Assembly: GCA_021155845.1 (NCBI GenBank)
Contig: JAJNBK010000018.1
Location: 1 to 12,588 of the forward strand
Reading direction: 5' to 3'
From: Nitrososphaeraceae archaeon
GTDB taxonomy: Archaea > Thermoproteota > Nitrososphaeria > Nitrososphaerales > Nitrososphaeraceae
DNA length: 12,588 nucleotides
The notes under the pieces are model-generated. The model saw only the letters and a list, made by a program, of their open reading frames with translations, did no database searches and had not been told where the DNA came from. Positions 1 through 6,584 of this stretch are shown here, piece by piece (the first letter of the stretch is position 1; each line of letters opens with the position of its first letter). The position numbers and the translations under genes were made by a program.

Positions 1-390
1 AGCTGGTTCTTCAGTTAGTTCAAAGTTCTTGTAGGTATAAGGATTTACCATGTATTGACTAAAATCTAAGGTTCCATTTCTAAACTGTCCTAAACTTAGT
101 TTGTAACCTGAGCCCTCAGCATCTACAAGCCAGCCTTCATATACATTTCCCTCATTAGGTGTAGTATTTATATCTGCACTGACATTTGTCCTACGACCAT
201 CTGAGTCTACAGTAACTGTTCCCATTTTCTCTCCTCCAAATGGCTGTCCTTCAGAAGCTGCCGTAATATCACCTGCCCTCTGTTGTGCTTCAGCTTCTTG
301 TATATCCATAATGGGATCAGCCACTACCATTCCTACTACTCCAAAAGCTATTAACAATGCAGAAACTGACAATAGTGCTACATTAATCAT
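1..390 (-). CDS. Exported protein with anti-sigma-K-factor-like domain (partial, 3' end outside window)
   Basis: The reading frame is open for 130 codons from ATG at 390 to the left edge, so the C-terminus is missing. Residues 1-24 are hydrophobic (MINVALLSVSALLIAFGVVG) with no strong basic start, a signal peptide or membrane anchor. Residues 25-55 are polar, and from about 57 a beta-rich domain begins. The segments EGWLVDAEGSGYKLSLGQF (85-103) and NFELTEEPA (122-130) match the pattern of the C-terminal domain of bacterial anti-sigma-K factors (W-L-V-D, G-x-F, then T-x-E-P). This is a family guess from pattern only. Archaea have no sigma factors, so the domain would act as an exported, membrane-anchored domain of unknown role. 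Sequons occur at N69, N75 and N105. The start is supported by a TATA-like box about 35 bases upstream. Confidence 0.8.
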   Translation of the reverse strand, partial: MINVALLSVSALLIAFGVVGMVVADPIMDIQEAEAQQRAGDITAASEGQPFGGEKMGTVTVDSDGRRTNVSADINTTPNEGNVYEGWLVDAEGSGYKLSLGQFRNGTLDFSQYMVNPYTYKNFELTEEPA

Positions 391-420
391 ATTATTCTTC
401 TGAATGTCAATGCTAAGACA

Positions 421-430
421 ATATATAAAA
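421..430 (-). promoter_or_regulatory. TATA-like box for the exported protein at 1-390
   Basis: On the minus strand this reads TTTTATATAT. Its centre lies about 36 bases before the ATG at 390, which would place the transcript start some 10 bases before the start codon, as in archaeal promoters with very short leaders. Confidence 0.5.
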
Positions 431-1327
431 TTTTGGATTAGGAATTAGAATTACCTCTCTACCGATAGATAATTATTGTATACTATGATTGTTAAGATGC
501 ATATGATGCTCTAATTATAATCTGTACTTTATAGGCAAAAACTAAACCTGATGCTGTTGTTATACCAAAATTATGACTTCCAAAGATTTACAATTATTAC
601 GGCTACTATTTTTCATTGCTTTCTTAAGACATACCTGACCAATATACTTGCAAAGAAACCTCAATCTATTATTATGTGCTGGAGAATTCATCTAAGATAA
701 ATTGTCGTTGTGCTCAATATTAATTATTACTAATCATCAATATAATGAATTCTTTTTTATGTAAGCATGTTTTTTTCTCTGCCTAATTCTTCTCCTTCTT
801 GCTTGGACTCCTTAACTACTTTGTTATCATCTAATTCATACTATGAAATTGCTTATGTTAGCCATTCAATCATTTTATGTTGTGAAAGCAAGAAGACCGT
901 TTGTTTTATTATTTTTCCTAACAGCATTTAGTCAATAAAATTCTAAGGTTCTGACTTTTAAATGAACATTCAGTTGAAGCATGCAAGCACCTCTATGTTG
1001 CCAGGATGATGGTTGTTCTTCTTATCATATTCCTCGTCCTTCTTGTCATTTTTATTTATCACTAACTTTAGGAGATGTACATTGGCTTAATAATCGTAAA
1101 ACATATGTTTGGTAGACTATGATCCATCGACTTGCAGCTTACTGGACAATAGAAAAGTCAAGACATGAGAATGGTTGTGATGATTAGAACTATTTTATGC
1201 ATTTCAAATTTGTAGATTTTACCATCTCATACAAATAAATATGGTGGCTTTTTCATAAATCAAAATTTTTCATTTATTTATTTATCATGGTGTTCCTGAG
1301 TATAGGTGAGAGAGTGAATGTTTAAAG
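431..1327. other. Gene-free stretch, about 900 bases
   Basis: AT-rich DNA with no frame that I can support as a gene. Two minor items are visible. On the plus strand 1006-1065 encodes a 19-residue, almost wholly hydrophobic peptide (MMVVLLIIFLVLLVIFIYH). The opposite strand of the same bases is open and Lys/Asn/Asp-rich up to a stop at 970-972, so only one of the two can be meaningful. On the minus strand a short open run around 760-840 reads as a charged tail (ELDDNKVVKESKQEGEELG) directly preceded by an in-frame stop. No tRNA-like or repeat structure was seen. The last 60 bases hold the promoter of the next gene. Confidence 0.5.
1270..1309 (+). promoter_or_regulatory. TATA-like region and ribosome binding site before the SDR gene
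   Basis: CATTTATTTATTTATC (1271-1286) is TATA-like, about 45-55 bases before the ATG at 1328. AGGTGA at 1304-1309 matches the archaeal Shine-Dalgarno consensus, but its spacing of 18 bases is longer than usual. An 8-codon frame starts at 1318 (ATGTTTAAAG) and overlaps the SDR start in another frame. It is probably chance. Confidence 0.4.
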
Positions 1328-2032
1328 ATGGCTGTCAAAAATAAAATCGCTCTTGTGACAGGAGCCAATAGAGGTCTTGGATTTGAAACCTGTCGTCAGT
1401 TAGCACAATTGGGCCTTACTGTCATATTGAGTGCTCGAGATCTCGCCAAAGGCCAGACAGCTGCAAAAATATTAATTGGTAAAGGATTGGACGTAATATT
1501 TTATCAGCTTGATGTATCAGATCAAATTAATATTAGTAGGATAACACATCAAATAGAACAAGAATTTGGACAATTAGATGTGCTTGTCAATAATGCAGCA
1601 ATTCTCTACGACACTTGGCAAAATGCTGTCGATGCAGACTTAGATGTCGTCAATAAAGCATTAATAACTAATCTGTTTGGGCCTTGGAGATTATCTCAAC
1701 TATGTATACCTATAATGAAGAGAAACAAGTATGGACGCATTGTAAATGTGTCCAGCGGAGCAGGCTCTCTAAATTACATGGGTAGTGGAACACCAGCCTA
1801 TAGTCTCTCCAAAGCGGCGCTGAATGCACTTACTCGGATTCTAGCAGCAGAGCTTCGTGGAACAGGAATTTTGGTCAATGCAATTGATCCGGGATGGGTA
1901 GCTACTGATTTGGGTGGTAATGGAGGACGTCCTGTAGAAAATGGAGCGAAAGGAATAGCATGGGCTGCAACATTACCAGATAATGGTCCAAGCGGAGGAT
2001 TTTTCTTTGATGGCAAGCCAGCTCCATGGTAA
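1328..2032 (+). CDS. Short-chain dehydrogenase/reductase (SDR), carbonyl-reductase type
   Basis: A complete 234-residue classical SDR that should catalyse NAD(P)H-dependent reduction of a carbonyl, or the reverse alcohol oxidation, in the cytoplasm. The cofactor motif TGANRGLG is at 11-18. R37 after the second strand (LSARD) favours NADP. NNAA is at 88-91 and the active-site Asn at 115. The catalytic triad is Ser142/143, Tyr158 and Lys162 in the YSLSK context. NAIDPGWVATDL (184-195) is the usual PG segment. The C-terminus GGFFFDGKPAPW is typical of carbonyl-reductase-like SDRs related to plant menthol/salutaridine reductases. The length is normal and nothing is broken. The ATG start is fixed by the N-terminal strand before TGxxxGxG. 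The substrate cannot be told from the sequence. The next gene follows after 95 bases on the same strand. Confidence 0.95.
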   Translation: MAVKNKIALVTGANRGLGFETCRQLAQLGLTVILSARDLAKGQTAAKILIGKGLDVIFYQLDVSDQINISRITHQIEQEFGQLDVLVNNAAILYDTWQNAVDADLDVVNKALITNLFGPWRLSQLCIPIMKRNKYGRIVNVSSGAGSLNYMGSGTPAYSLSKAALNALTRILAAELRGTGILVNAIDPGWVATDLGGNGGRPVENGAKGIAWAATLPDNGPSGGFFFDGKPAPW

Positions 2033-2112
2033 CTAAACCTATTCTGAATTATACTAACTCGTATCAGACAGACAACTATAATACATATGGGTTTCGAATG
2101 TATTCCAAAAAA

Positions 2113-2121
2113 GTGAGGGAG
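2113..2121 (+). promoter_or_regulatory. Ribosome binding site of the small hypothetical gene
   Basis: GTGAGGGAG lies 6 bases before the ATG at 2128. It is purine-rich, resembles a Shine-Dalgarno sequence, and is the main support for this gene being translated from a leadered, possibly SDR-linked transcript. Confidence 0.45.
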
Positions 2122-2127
2122 TAACAA

Positions 2128-2412
2128 ATGGAAGGGAAAAAAATAAGTAGAAAAAAAGGTGAAGTAAAAATAATAGGTTCAAAAAGTCTTGACTATACAT
2201 TTTTAGACAATGATTTCTTGAACCATAAATATACTAATATTAGTCATAAAAACGATGAAGACAATAGTAATAATGTTGCGCCGAAGAACTCAAAGATAAA
2301 TAAAGATATTCAACGTATAAATAAAACTGATTTAGAGATCGCAAAGTCTCGCTATAAAGGAAGAATTACTGGCGGACAATCTAGACAAAGTCATTCGTCT
2401 ATTTATGAATAG
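2128..2412 (+). CDS. Small basic hydrophilic hypothetical protein
   Basis: 94 residues, not recognised. The protein is Lys/Asn/Ser-rich with no hydrophobic segment. It opens with a basic patch (MEGKKISRKKGEVK), has a polar, probably disordered middle (KNDEDNSNNVAPKNS), and ends with a possible short helix (KTDLEIAKSRYKGR, about 66-79) and a Gln/Ser/His tail. This composition fits a soluble nucleic-acid- or protein-binding accessory protein, but no motif proves it. It lies 95 bases after the SDR on the same strand and has its own ribosome binding site. Asn/Lys richness partly follows from the AT-rich DNA, so its reality rests on the ribosome binding site, its length and the lack of an alternative frame. 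Confidence 0.6.
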   Translation: MEGKKISRKKGEVKIIGSKSLDYTFLDNDFLNHKYTNISHKNDEDNSNNVAPKNSKINKDIQRINKTDLEIAKSRYKGRITGGQSRQSHSSIYE

Positions 2413-2524
2413 TAGTAGTTCTATACAATATTAGATTTCTTTACTGTTAAAGACAGTACAAAAAGAATGAAATTTGACTAACAGCGAGGTCTATGGTTGG
2501 AAGTCCTGGTAAACTTGTTATTTC

Positions 2525-2653
2525 TTATTTCTTATTTCTTTTTTCCAGACTGACCTGTACTAGAGTCGGATCGGAACGATATCGAACACAGGCAATCAGT
2601 TTTGTGCAAGCTCTACAGGTAATTCTTTTTTTATCTAGATCGTATTTTTTCAT
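2525..2653 (-). CDS. Possible 42-residue small protein with CxxC
   Basis: ATG at 2653 to TAA at 2525-2527. The product starts MKKYDLDKKRITCRACTKLI. It has Cys13 and Cys16 (CRAC), Cys22, a basic and amphipathic remainder (VRYRSDPTLVQVSLEKRN), and no hydrophobic shadow-like composition. The CxxC could be half of a zinc site, but no second pair follows. Its ATG overlaps the stop of an open frame upstream (ATGA at 2650-2653), the geometry of translationally coupled genes. No database family is recognised. It may be a real micro-protein or the tail of a decayed gene. Confidence 0.35.
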   Translation of the reverse strand: MKKYDLDKKRITCRACTKLIACVRYRSDPTLVQVSLEKRNKK

Positions 2654-2784
2654 AATCGCATTAAATGTGGATCTTCTTCTCCATGATGTCCAGGTTCAAC
2701 ATTAGGAACATCAAAAGGTATAGCATTTTGTGCTTGAGATAGTTCAATTACTTTATGGCAGAAACAAAAAGAAATTAAGAATCT
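2650..2784 (-). pseudogene. Open fragment without a start, ATGA-coupled to the small CxxC frame
   Basis: 44 codons are open between an in-frame TAA (2785-2787) and TGA (2650-2652). Apart from an ATG three codons before the stop there is no ATG, GTG or TTG. The last 30 residues look like real protein: KVIELSQAQNAIPFDVP followed by NVEPGHHGEEDPHLMRL. Upstream, another frame reads YMAHKEIC and then stops. I infer the 3' remnant of a longer gene. The family is not recognised. Confidence 0.3.
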
Positions 2785-3101
2785 TTATCAACAAATTTCT
2801 TTATGAGCCATGTACACGCTCTTCGATCTATTTTTGCGTATTATCTAGTTATCCATTTCGTAATATAATACTCAGAGAGATAGTTACAAAGGCAACAATA
2901 TTTCAATCTATGTCCTTTTAGAAATCAAGTGTATATACAAAATAATCATAGTACTTCATTATTAAGAGTATAAATTCAGGCTGTAAAAGGGTCAAATCTT
3001 ATCCTGCTTCCACCCCCCAACTGAACCTGCAGAATTCGTACAGATCAGTACTAATTTATAAAATTTGAAATGTATTTCTTATAAATATACATTATAGTCA
3101 A

Positions 3102-3126
3102 ACAACTAAAAGTTGTATTAAAAAAA
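3102..3126 (-). terminator. Putative terminator of the phosphoesterase gene
   Basis: Just after the stop codon, the minus strand carries seven T (3120-3126) followed by a six-base-pair hairpin ACAACT-TTT-AGTTGT (3102-3116). Oligo-T tracts are the usual archaeal termination signal. The hairpin may be incidental. Confidence 0.45.
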
Positions 3127-3133
3127 CACTTGG

Positions 3134-4708
3134 TTATGAATGAATTATTGTACCATTGGACGAATCCAAAAAGAGTTTGCTAGCATCATGACCATTGGTG
3201 AAATTAAACATATTTAAAATTGGACTAGCTTTTTCATCAAATGATTGATCCCCAATGCGACCTAGGAGCCAATTATCTTCTATAAACCGTAAAATTGATA
3301 CTTGATCCATTATTTGATGGTCTACATAATTCACTTTTGCAAAGGGAGATATGATCAACATAGGTAAGCGTCCACCATAACCACATTGAGCTTGATAACC
3401 ACCAGAGGGGGGATTCCCGCAAAGACCGTCTGGTCCAAGTAACATATCATATTTTGGATCATGAGATTGACTTACAATGGGAGGCATAACATGATCATAC
3501 CATCCACCGGTATCGTCATATACAATTATAACTGCAGTATTGTTCCATTCAGGTAGTTTCTGCAATCTATTTATTGTATTTACTAAAAATATCTGCTCAT
3601 CAACTGGATCAGAAGCTCTTGCATGCCCTGTCTGGTAATAGGGAGCCTTAAGGAAACTTACTGAAGGTAAAATCCCTGACTCTGTGGCATTCCAGAAATC
3701 GGACAAGTCATATTGATGATTTGCCTGGTCTGTTTTGCCTATCGTATTTATTGATGTAGGAGGAAGATGATGAGGATTAGCAGTTGAATTATAATATTGA
3801 AATGGTTCATGATGTACTACATAATCTGTAATATTATTGCCTGCAATATTTACATGAGCTGATTCACATATAGCCTTGCCTTCATCTGTTATGGCAGATG
3901 GCTTAAAGCCACCTGAAAACCAACCCCATGTTATTTCTTTTTCATTTAAAAGATCACCTATGTTCTTTCCTTTCATAGATATTTTAGTTCCATTAGAACA
4001 GTCATCAAACAACGAATCTAAGTCTCCGATTAAAGTACCGTTAGAGGCTTCTCCTTCTATATTTTCTGGTACAACACCATGTGTTTGACCAGATACAAGG
4101 TTGATATGTCCTGGTAATGATGGACCAATAAGCGTGCTATGAAAATTATCGCTCATTGCAAAGTATTGGGCATAGTTCCATAATGCTGTAACAGTATTAC
4201 CGTCAAAATAACCCATAACCTGATTCGGACTACAATTATCCCTTATTATTCCACTTGATTCTACGAACTTATCCATCAGACCACCATTATATGATTTTTG
4301 TATTGCAGTATAGGTATGATTATTGTCACAGGATGCAACCGTCTTAGCGTCTTGTTTATCCATTCTAAAAGGGTCAACCAAATTAGTATTATTATTCAAA
4401 AGTGCTTTAGTTAGACCATTTATTGAAGGTGTATCAAGTAAGGCCAAAAAAGGGGTCTCACCAGGGGAATTTTTAGCATAAGGATATGTACCAAAATAAT
4501 GATCAAAAGAAATATTTTCCTGAAATATCACTATCAGATGTTTAATAGGCGTGTTGGTAATGATCGTATTAGCAGCACTTGAATTAGTTTCTGCCACGAC
4601 TGATTGTATACTGATAGGATTTAATGCTACTGCTGCAAGAGCAATTCCTACCAATAATATGGTTGTTGCAAATGTTAGCGTACGTGGGATTAAGTTTTTT
4701 TTGTTCAT
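3134..4708 (-). CDS. Exported phosphoesterase, phospholipase C/acid phosphatase family
   Basis: 524 residues. Residues 1-40 form a signal peptide: a KK start, a hydrophobic core at about 12-30, and likely cleavage near VVAE. The rest is one phosphoesterase domain of the family shared by bacterial non-specific phospholipase C and acid phosphatase AcpA. It hydrolyses phosphate mono- or diesters outside the cell. Visible marks are QENISFDHYFGTYP (63-76) with metal-binding E64-N65; DNFHSTLIGPSLPGH (187-201), holding the nucleophile Ser191 or Thr192; PSVSFLKAP (348-356); VYDDTGGWYDHV (396-407) with metal ligands D398-D399; and GGRLPMLIISPFAK (445-458). Cys127, Cys159, Cys237, Cys281, Cys430 and Cys442 may form disulfides. 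Many N-x-S/T sequons fit a glycosylated surface enzyme. The length is normal and the gene intact. Whether lipids or other phosphoesters are the substrate cannot be read from the sequence. Confidence 0.93.
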   Translation of the reverse strand: MNKKNLIPRTLTFATTILLVGIALAAVALNPISIQSVVAETNSSAANTIITNTPIKHLIVIFQENISFDHYFGTYPYAKNSPGETPFLALLDTPSINGLTKALLNNNTNLVDPFRMDKQDAKTVASCDNNHTYTAIQKSYNGGLMDKFVESSGIIRDNCSPNQVMGYFDGNTVTALWNYAQYFAMSDNFHSTLIGPSLPGHINLVSGQTHGVVPENIEGEASNGTLIGDLDSLFDDCSNGTKISMKGKNIGDLLNEKEITWGWFSGGFKPSAITDEGKAICESAHVNIAGNNITDYVVHHEPFQYYNSTANPHHLPPTSINTIGKTDQANHQYDLSDFWNATESGILPSVSFLKAPYYQTGHARASDPVDEQIFLVNTINRLQKLPEWNNTAVIIVYDDTGGWYDHVMPPIVSQSHDPKYDMLLGPDGLCGNPPSGGYQAQCGYGGRLPMLIISPFAKVNYVDHQIMDQVSILRFIEDNWLLGRIGDQSFDEKASPILNMFNFTNGHDASKLFLDSSNGTIIHS

Positions 4709-4715
4709 TTAAGCT

Positions 4716-4740
4716 TTTTATAATAAGGCCTTATTTAAGA
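4716..4740 (-). promoter_or_regulatory. Leaderless-type promoter with a 14-base palindrome
   Basis: On the minus strand TTAAATAA lies about 27 bases before the ATG at 4708, right for a TATA box of a leaderless transcript. It partly overlaps a perfect palindrome, AATAAGGCCTTATT (4722-4735), placed between the TATA element and the start codon. A repressor bound there would block initiation. The operator role is inference. Confidence 0.45.
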
Positions 4741-4961
4741 ACTGGAATTGGAAGCCACGGTTGATAGCTAGAGAAGGATAATTACATTATCGTACAGAAT
4801 GGATTTCCTAATAGTAATATGAGGCAATTATATCCAGGATTTCCTCGAGCCTATATCATGTAGATAGAGAAATCCAAATATAGAAATTAGCAGAACACTT
4901 TTGTATGTAGGGAACTAATCCTGACTGGAGTCATTGCGATATTTCTGCTTTTTTAGTAGGC

Positions 4962-5368
4962 TCAGTTCTCTTCGATAGATCGACTTATTCCTAATTTCTT
5001 TGCGCTATTAGATCCTTTGCATTGGTGTCTTTAGCGTATTCTTTGAGAAATATTAGAGTCGCTATTAGCTACTCTCTGCGGCTCTTTAGAGGTTCATTGA
5101 ATACTCTAGCAGGTTTATGTTCATCCTGTTCATCTTCTTCGACTTCATCCCCATATACTTCTCCTCTTTGTACCGTCGTCTTCTGGATCGTCTTCTTCTA
5201 TCTCTATCTTTTTTATTGACCATTTATTCTGATCTTCTATCTCTTATTGAAAAATTATGAGCGTATTGCTTGAATATGTTGTGTGTTCATATATGGAGTT
5301 ACTTTGAAACCAACGACTGTGTTATTTATGTTCTCTTTATTGGTAACGTTCTGGCTTTCTATACTCAC
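4962..5368 (-). pseudogene. Decayed gene, multiply frameshifted, with helix-turn-helix-like C-terminus
   Basis: Protein-like segments follow one another in different minus-strand frames. From GTG at 5368 a frame of 37 residues contains NTVVGFKVTPYMNTQHIQAI and stops at 5255-5257. From 5243 another frame gives EIEDQNKWSIKKIEIEEDDP, then EDDGTKRRSIW, to a TGA at 5145-5147. Removing one G from the G4 at 5149-5152 continues it as DEVEEDEQDEHKPARVFNEP to a TAG at 5069-5071. Read through that stop, it gives LIATLIFLKEYAKDTNAKDL. After another one-base shift near 5005 it reads IAKKLGISRSIEEN and ends at TGA 4962-4964. KDLIAKKLGISRS has the spacing of a helix-turn-helix. I infer a former regulator of about 130 residues, inactivated by two indels, a stop codon and damage around 5245-5260. 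Confidence 0.5.
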
Positions 5369-5393
5369 CGGTATAGATTATTAGAATACTGTG

Positions 5394-5402
5394 TATTATA
5401 AC
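5394..5402 (-). promoter_or_regulatory. TATA-like box left before the decayed gene
   Basis: The minus strand reads TTATAATA about 27-34 bases before the GTG at 5368, the spacing of a leaderless archaeal promoter. It supports 5368 as the original start of the relic. Confidence 0.35.
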
Positions 5403-5480
5403 TTAACCCAGATAATTAGGGTGATATTGATATTGTCGTGTAATGAAAATCTTTTACACGTGTATAGCGCTGCTTTGCTC

Positions 5481-5684
5481 CTACACTAAATACCACAAGT
5501 TAATAAAACTTGTCGTCAATTTGACTTTTTTGTAAGCCATAAGTGATTGTATAATCTCTTTTTTACTAAGATCTTGATAATCGTCAAGAAGTTTACCCGA
5601 GGACATCTGATATACAGTAGCAACCAAGAAAGATATTTGACAGTAGATAAAGAAGATCAGAAGAAATTGATTCACAGCTAACAA
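5481..5684 (-). pseudogene. Remnant resembling a DUF433 antitoxin C-terminal half
   Basis: An open minus-strand frame of 67 codons, with only a TTG available as start. The core at 5517-5624 reads VATVYQMSSG then KLLDDYQDLSKKEIIQSLMA. DUF433 proteins, small antitoxin-like proteins often paired with PIN-like toxins, have the pattern V-x-L-x-x-L-x-x-G, a short linker, I-L-E-D-Y-P-x-L, then E-D-I-x-x-A-L-x-Y. The match is good except that about four linker residues are missing. The expected N-terminal half (a G-T-R-I-P-type strand) is replaced by a hydrophobic run (NQFLLIFFIYCQISFL). No partner toxin was found next to it. I therefore read it as a decayed fragment. The family call is by pattern only. 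Confidence 0.4.
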
Positions 5685-5980
5685 AAGGTGACAACATACT
5701 CAGGATTCAACGTTGGGCTTAGGCAGAGATAAAAGATACCACATTATATCTGCCTATGTGTCAATTATGATTCTTTTTTTGGGCTTCTCAATAATGTATA
5801 GATAAAGTTAAAAGATTTATGGTCGTTCCAATTTGATAAGCGTTCCAACTTTGGGATTACTATGTAGCAAAGATAGAGACTGAGCAGTAGCCATGTTTAT
5901 CAATTTTCTATATTACGACATTCAGCCTTCCATACTTGAAAAACCAAGATACAAATAATTGTATCGTAAGTAATCTATAG
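5685..5980. other. Gene-free spacer upstream of the sequon-rich protein
   Basis: There is no gene of normal size. On the minus strand a 25-codon frame from ATG at 5894 to TAA at 5817 reads MATAQSLSLLHSNPKVGTLI and ends KLERP. It is protein-like but has no support beyond composition. CGTTCCAA occurs twice (near 5824 and 5841). The final 35 bases hold the promoter of the plus-strand gene at 5981. Confidence 0.35.
5948..5965 (+). promoter_or_regulatory. Inverted repeat centred on the TATA region of the gene at 5981
   Basis: GATACAA-ATAA-TTGTATC is a perfect seven-base inverted repeat with a four-base centre. The central ACAAATAATT lies 21-30 bases before the ATG, where the TATA box of a leaderless gene should be. 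The repeat could be a binding site for a dimeric regulator that overlaps the TATA-binding protein. That role is inferred. Confidence 0.45.
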
Positions 5981-6523
5981 ATGAATAGAATAAGCGCTCT
6001 ATATGCAATAGCAATCGCTACATTAACAACGGCCGTCGTTATTACAGGTGCATTGTTGGTTAGCTATGAGGAAAATCAAGTTATGGCATATTCTAGAGCC
6101 TATGGGAAAGGAAATTTCACTTTTGGAACAATATCTAGTATACAAAATGATGAGAGTGGCAATCCAGCTTGGGTGGTTTCAGGTCATTGGAAGGGTAATT
6201 TATTGAGCAATCAGTCTAACGTTACCAGTCAAGGAAATATATCATCATCTTCAGGTCCTACGTTTAATGCATCCGTTGAGATGATAATGCTGAACGGAAC
6301 GGCAGCTCACACTCATACTATTACTAATTTTGTTCTAGCAAATACATCGATGCCAAACAATATGACAAGAATATTTAATGGAACGTCCACAGCAAGTATG
6401 AGAGAAGGCCCAGTTACAGACATACCGACTGGCATAAGCATTATGGGAGATAAAGTAATAAGTATTTGGCTTGATCCTTCAAAGATAAATAATCAAATGG
6501 AAAGTAATATTTGGTCAAAATAA
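5981..6523 (+). CDS. Exported sequon-rich hypothetical protein
   Basis: 180 residues. Residues 1-28 are a signal peptide or anchor (MNRISALYAIAIATLTTAVV, ITGALLVSY). The mature part carries nine N-x-S/T sequons (N45, N77, N80, N86, N96, N105, N121, N127, N133), so it should be heavily glycosylated on the outside of the cell. Visible blocks are TFGTISSIQNDESGNPAWVV (47-66), SGHWKGNL (67-74), VEMIMLNGTAAHTHTITNF (99-117) with a His-Thr-His pair at 110-112, and TDIPTGISIMGDKVISIWLD (146-165). From general memory, proteins of this layout recur in soil ammonia-oxidising archaea, but I know of no assigned function. The HTH pair could bind metal, which is speculation. The gene is monocistronic, with a promoter immediately upstream and a T-rich end. 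Confidence 0.85.
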   Translation: MNRISALYAIAIATLTTAVVITGALLVSYEENQVMAYSRAYGKGNFTFGTISSIQNDESGNPAWVVSGHWKGNLLSNQSNVTSQGNISSSSGPTFNASVEMIMLNGTAAHTHTITNFVLANTSMPNNMTRIFNGTSTASMREGPVTDIPTGISIMGDKVISIWLDPSKINNQMESNIWSK

Positions 6524-6567
6524 TAAAGGCGTAAATAGATAGATAGCAAATAGAGTAACTCAATAAT

Positions 6568-6584
6568 ATTTTCTTATTTTTTCT
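6568..6584 (+). terminator. T-rich termination region after the sequon-rich gene
   Basis: About 45 bases after the stop the plus strand has tttt, then tta, then tttttt within 17 bases, consistent with archaeal oligo-T termination. Imperfect complementary AT runs flank it (AATAATATT and AAAATAATATTAT). Confidence 0.4.

Larger units (their letters stand above)
2413..3101. other. Gene-poor stretch with minus-strand coding-like fragments
   Basis: No gene of normal size is visible. Open frames on the plus strand here (for example 2493-2705) are hydrophobic, lack ribosome binding sites and lie antisense to more protein-like minus-strand fragments. Those fragments are the coupled pair at 2525-2784 (listed separately) and a 22-codon run ending at a TGA at 2976-2978 that reads QVQLGGGSRIRFDPFTA and contains a G6 tract. 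All lack clear starts, which suggests decayed genes rather than active ones. Confidence 0.45.

Noticed and set aside
3028..3041. CTGCAGAATTCGTAC-like string resembling a cloning polylinker
   Set aside because: Only two overlapping six-base sites are present and the flanks are ordinary AT-rich DNA. No vector sequence is seen.
5022..5219. Plus-strand Ser/Tyr/Phe-rich open frame
   Set aside because: It is antisense to the more protein-like acidic and basic segments of the decayed minus-strand gene.
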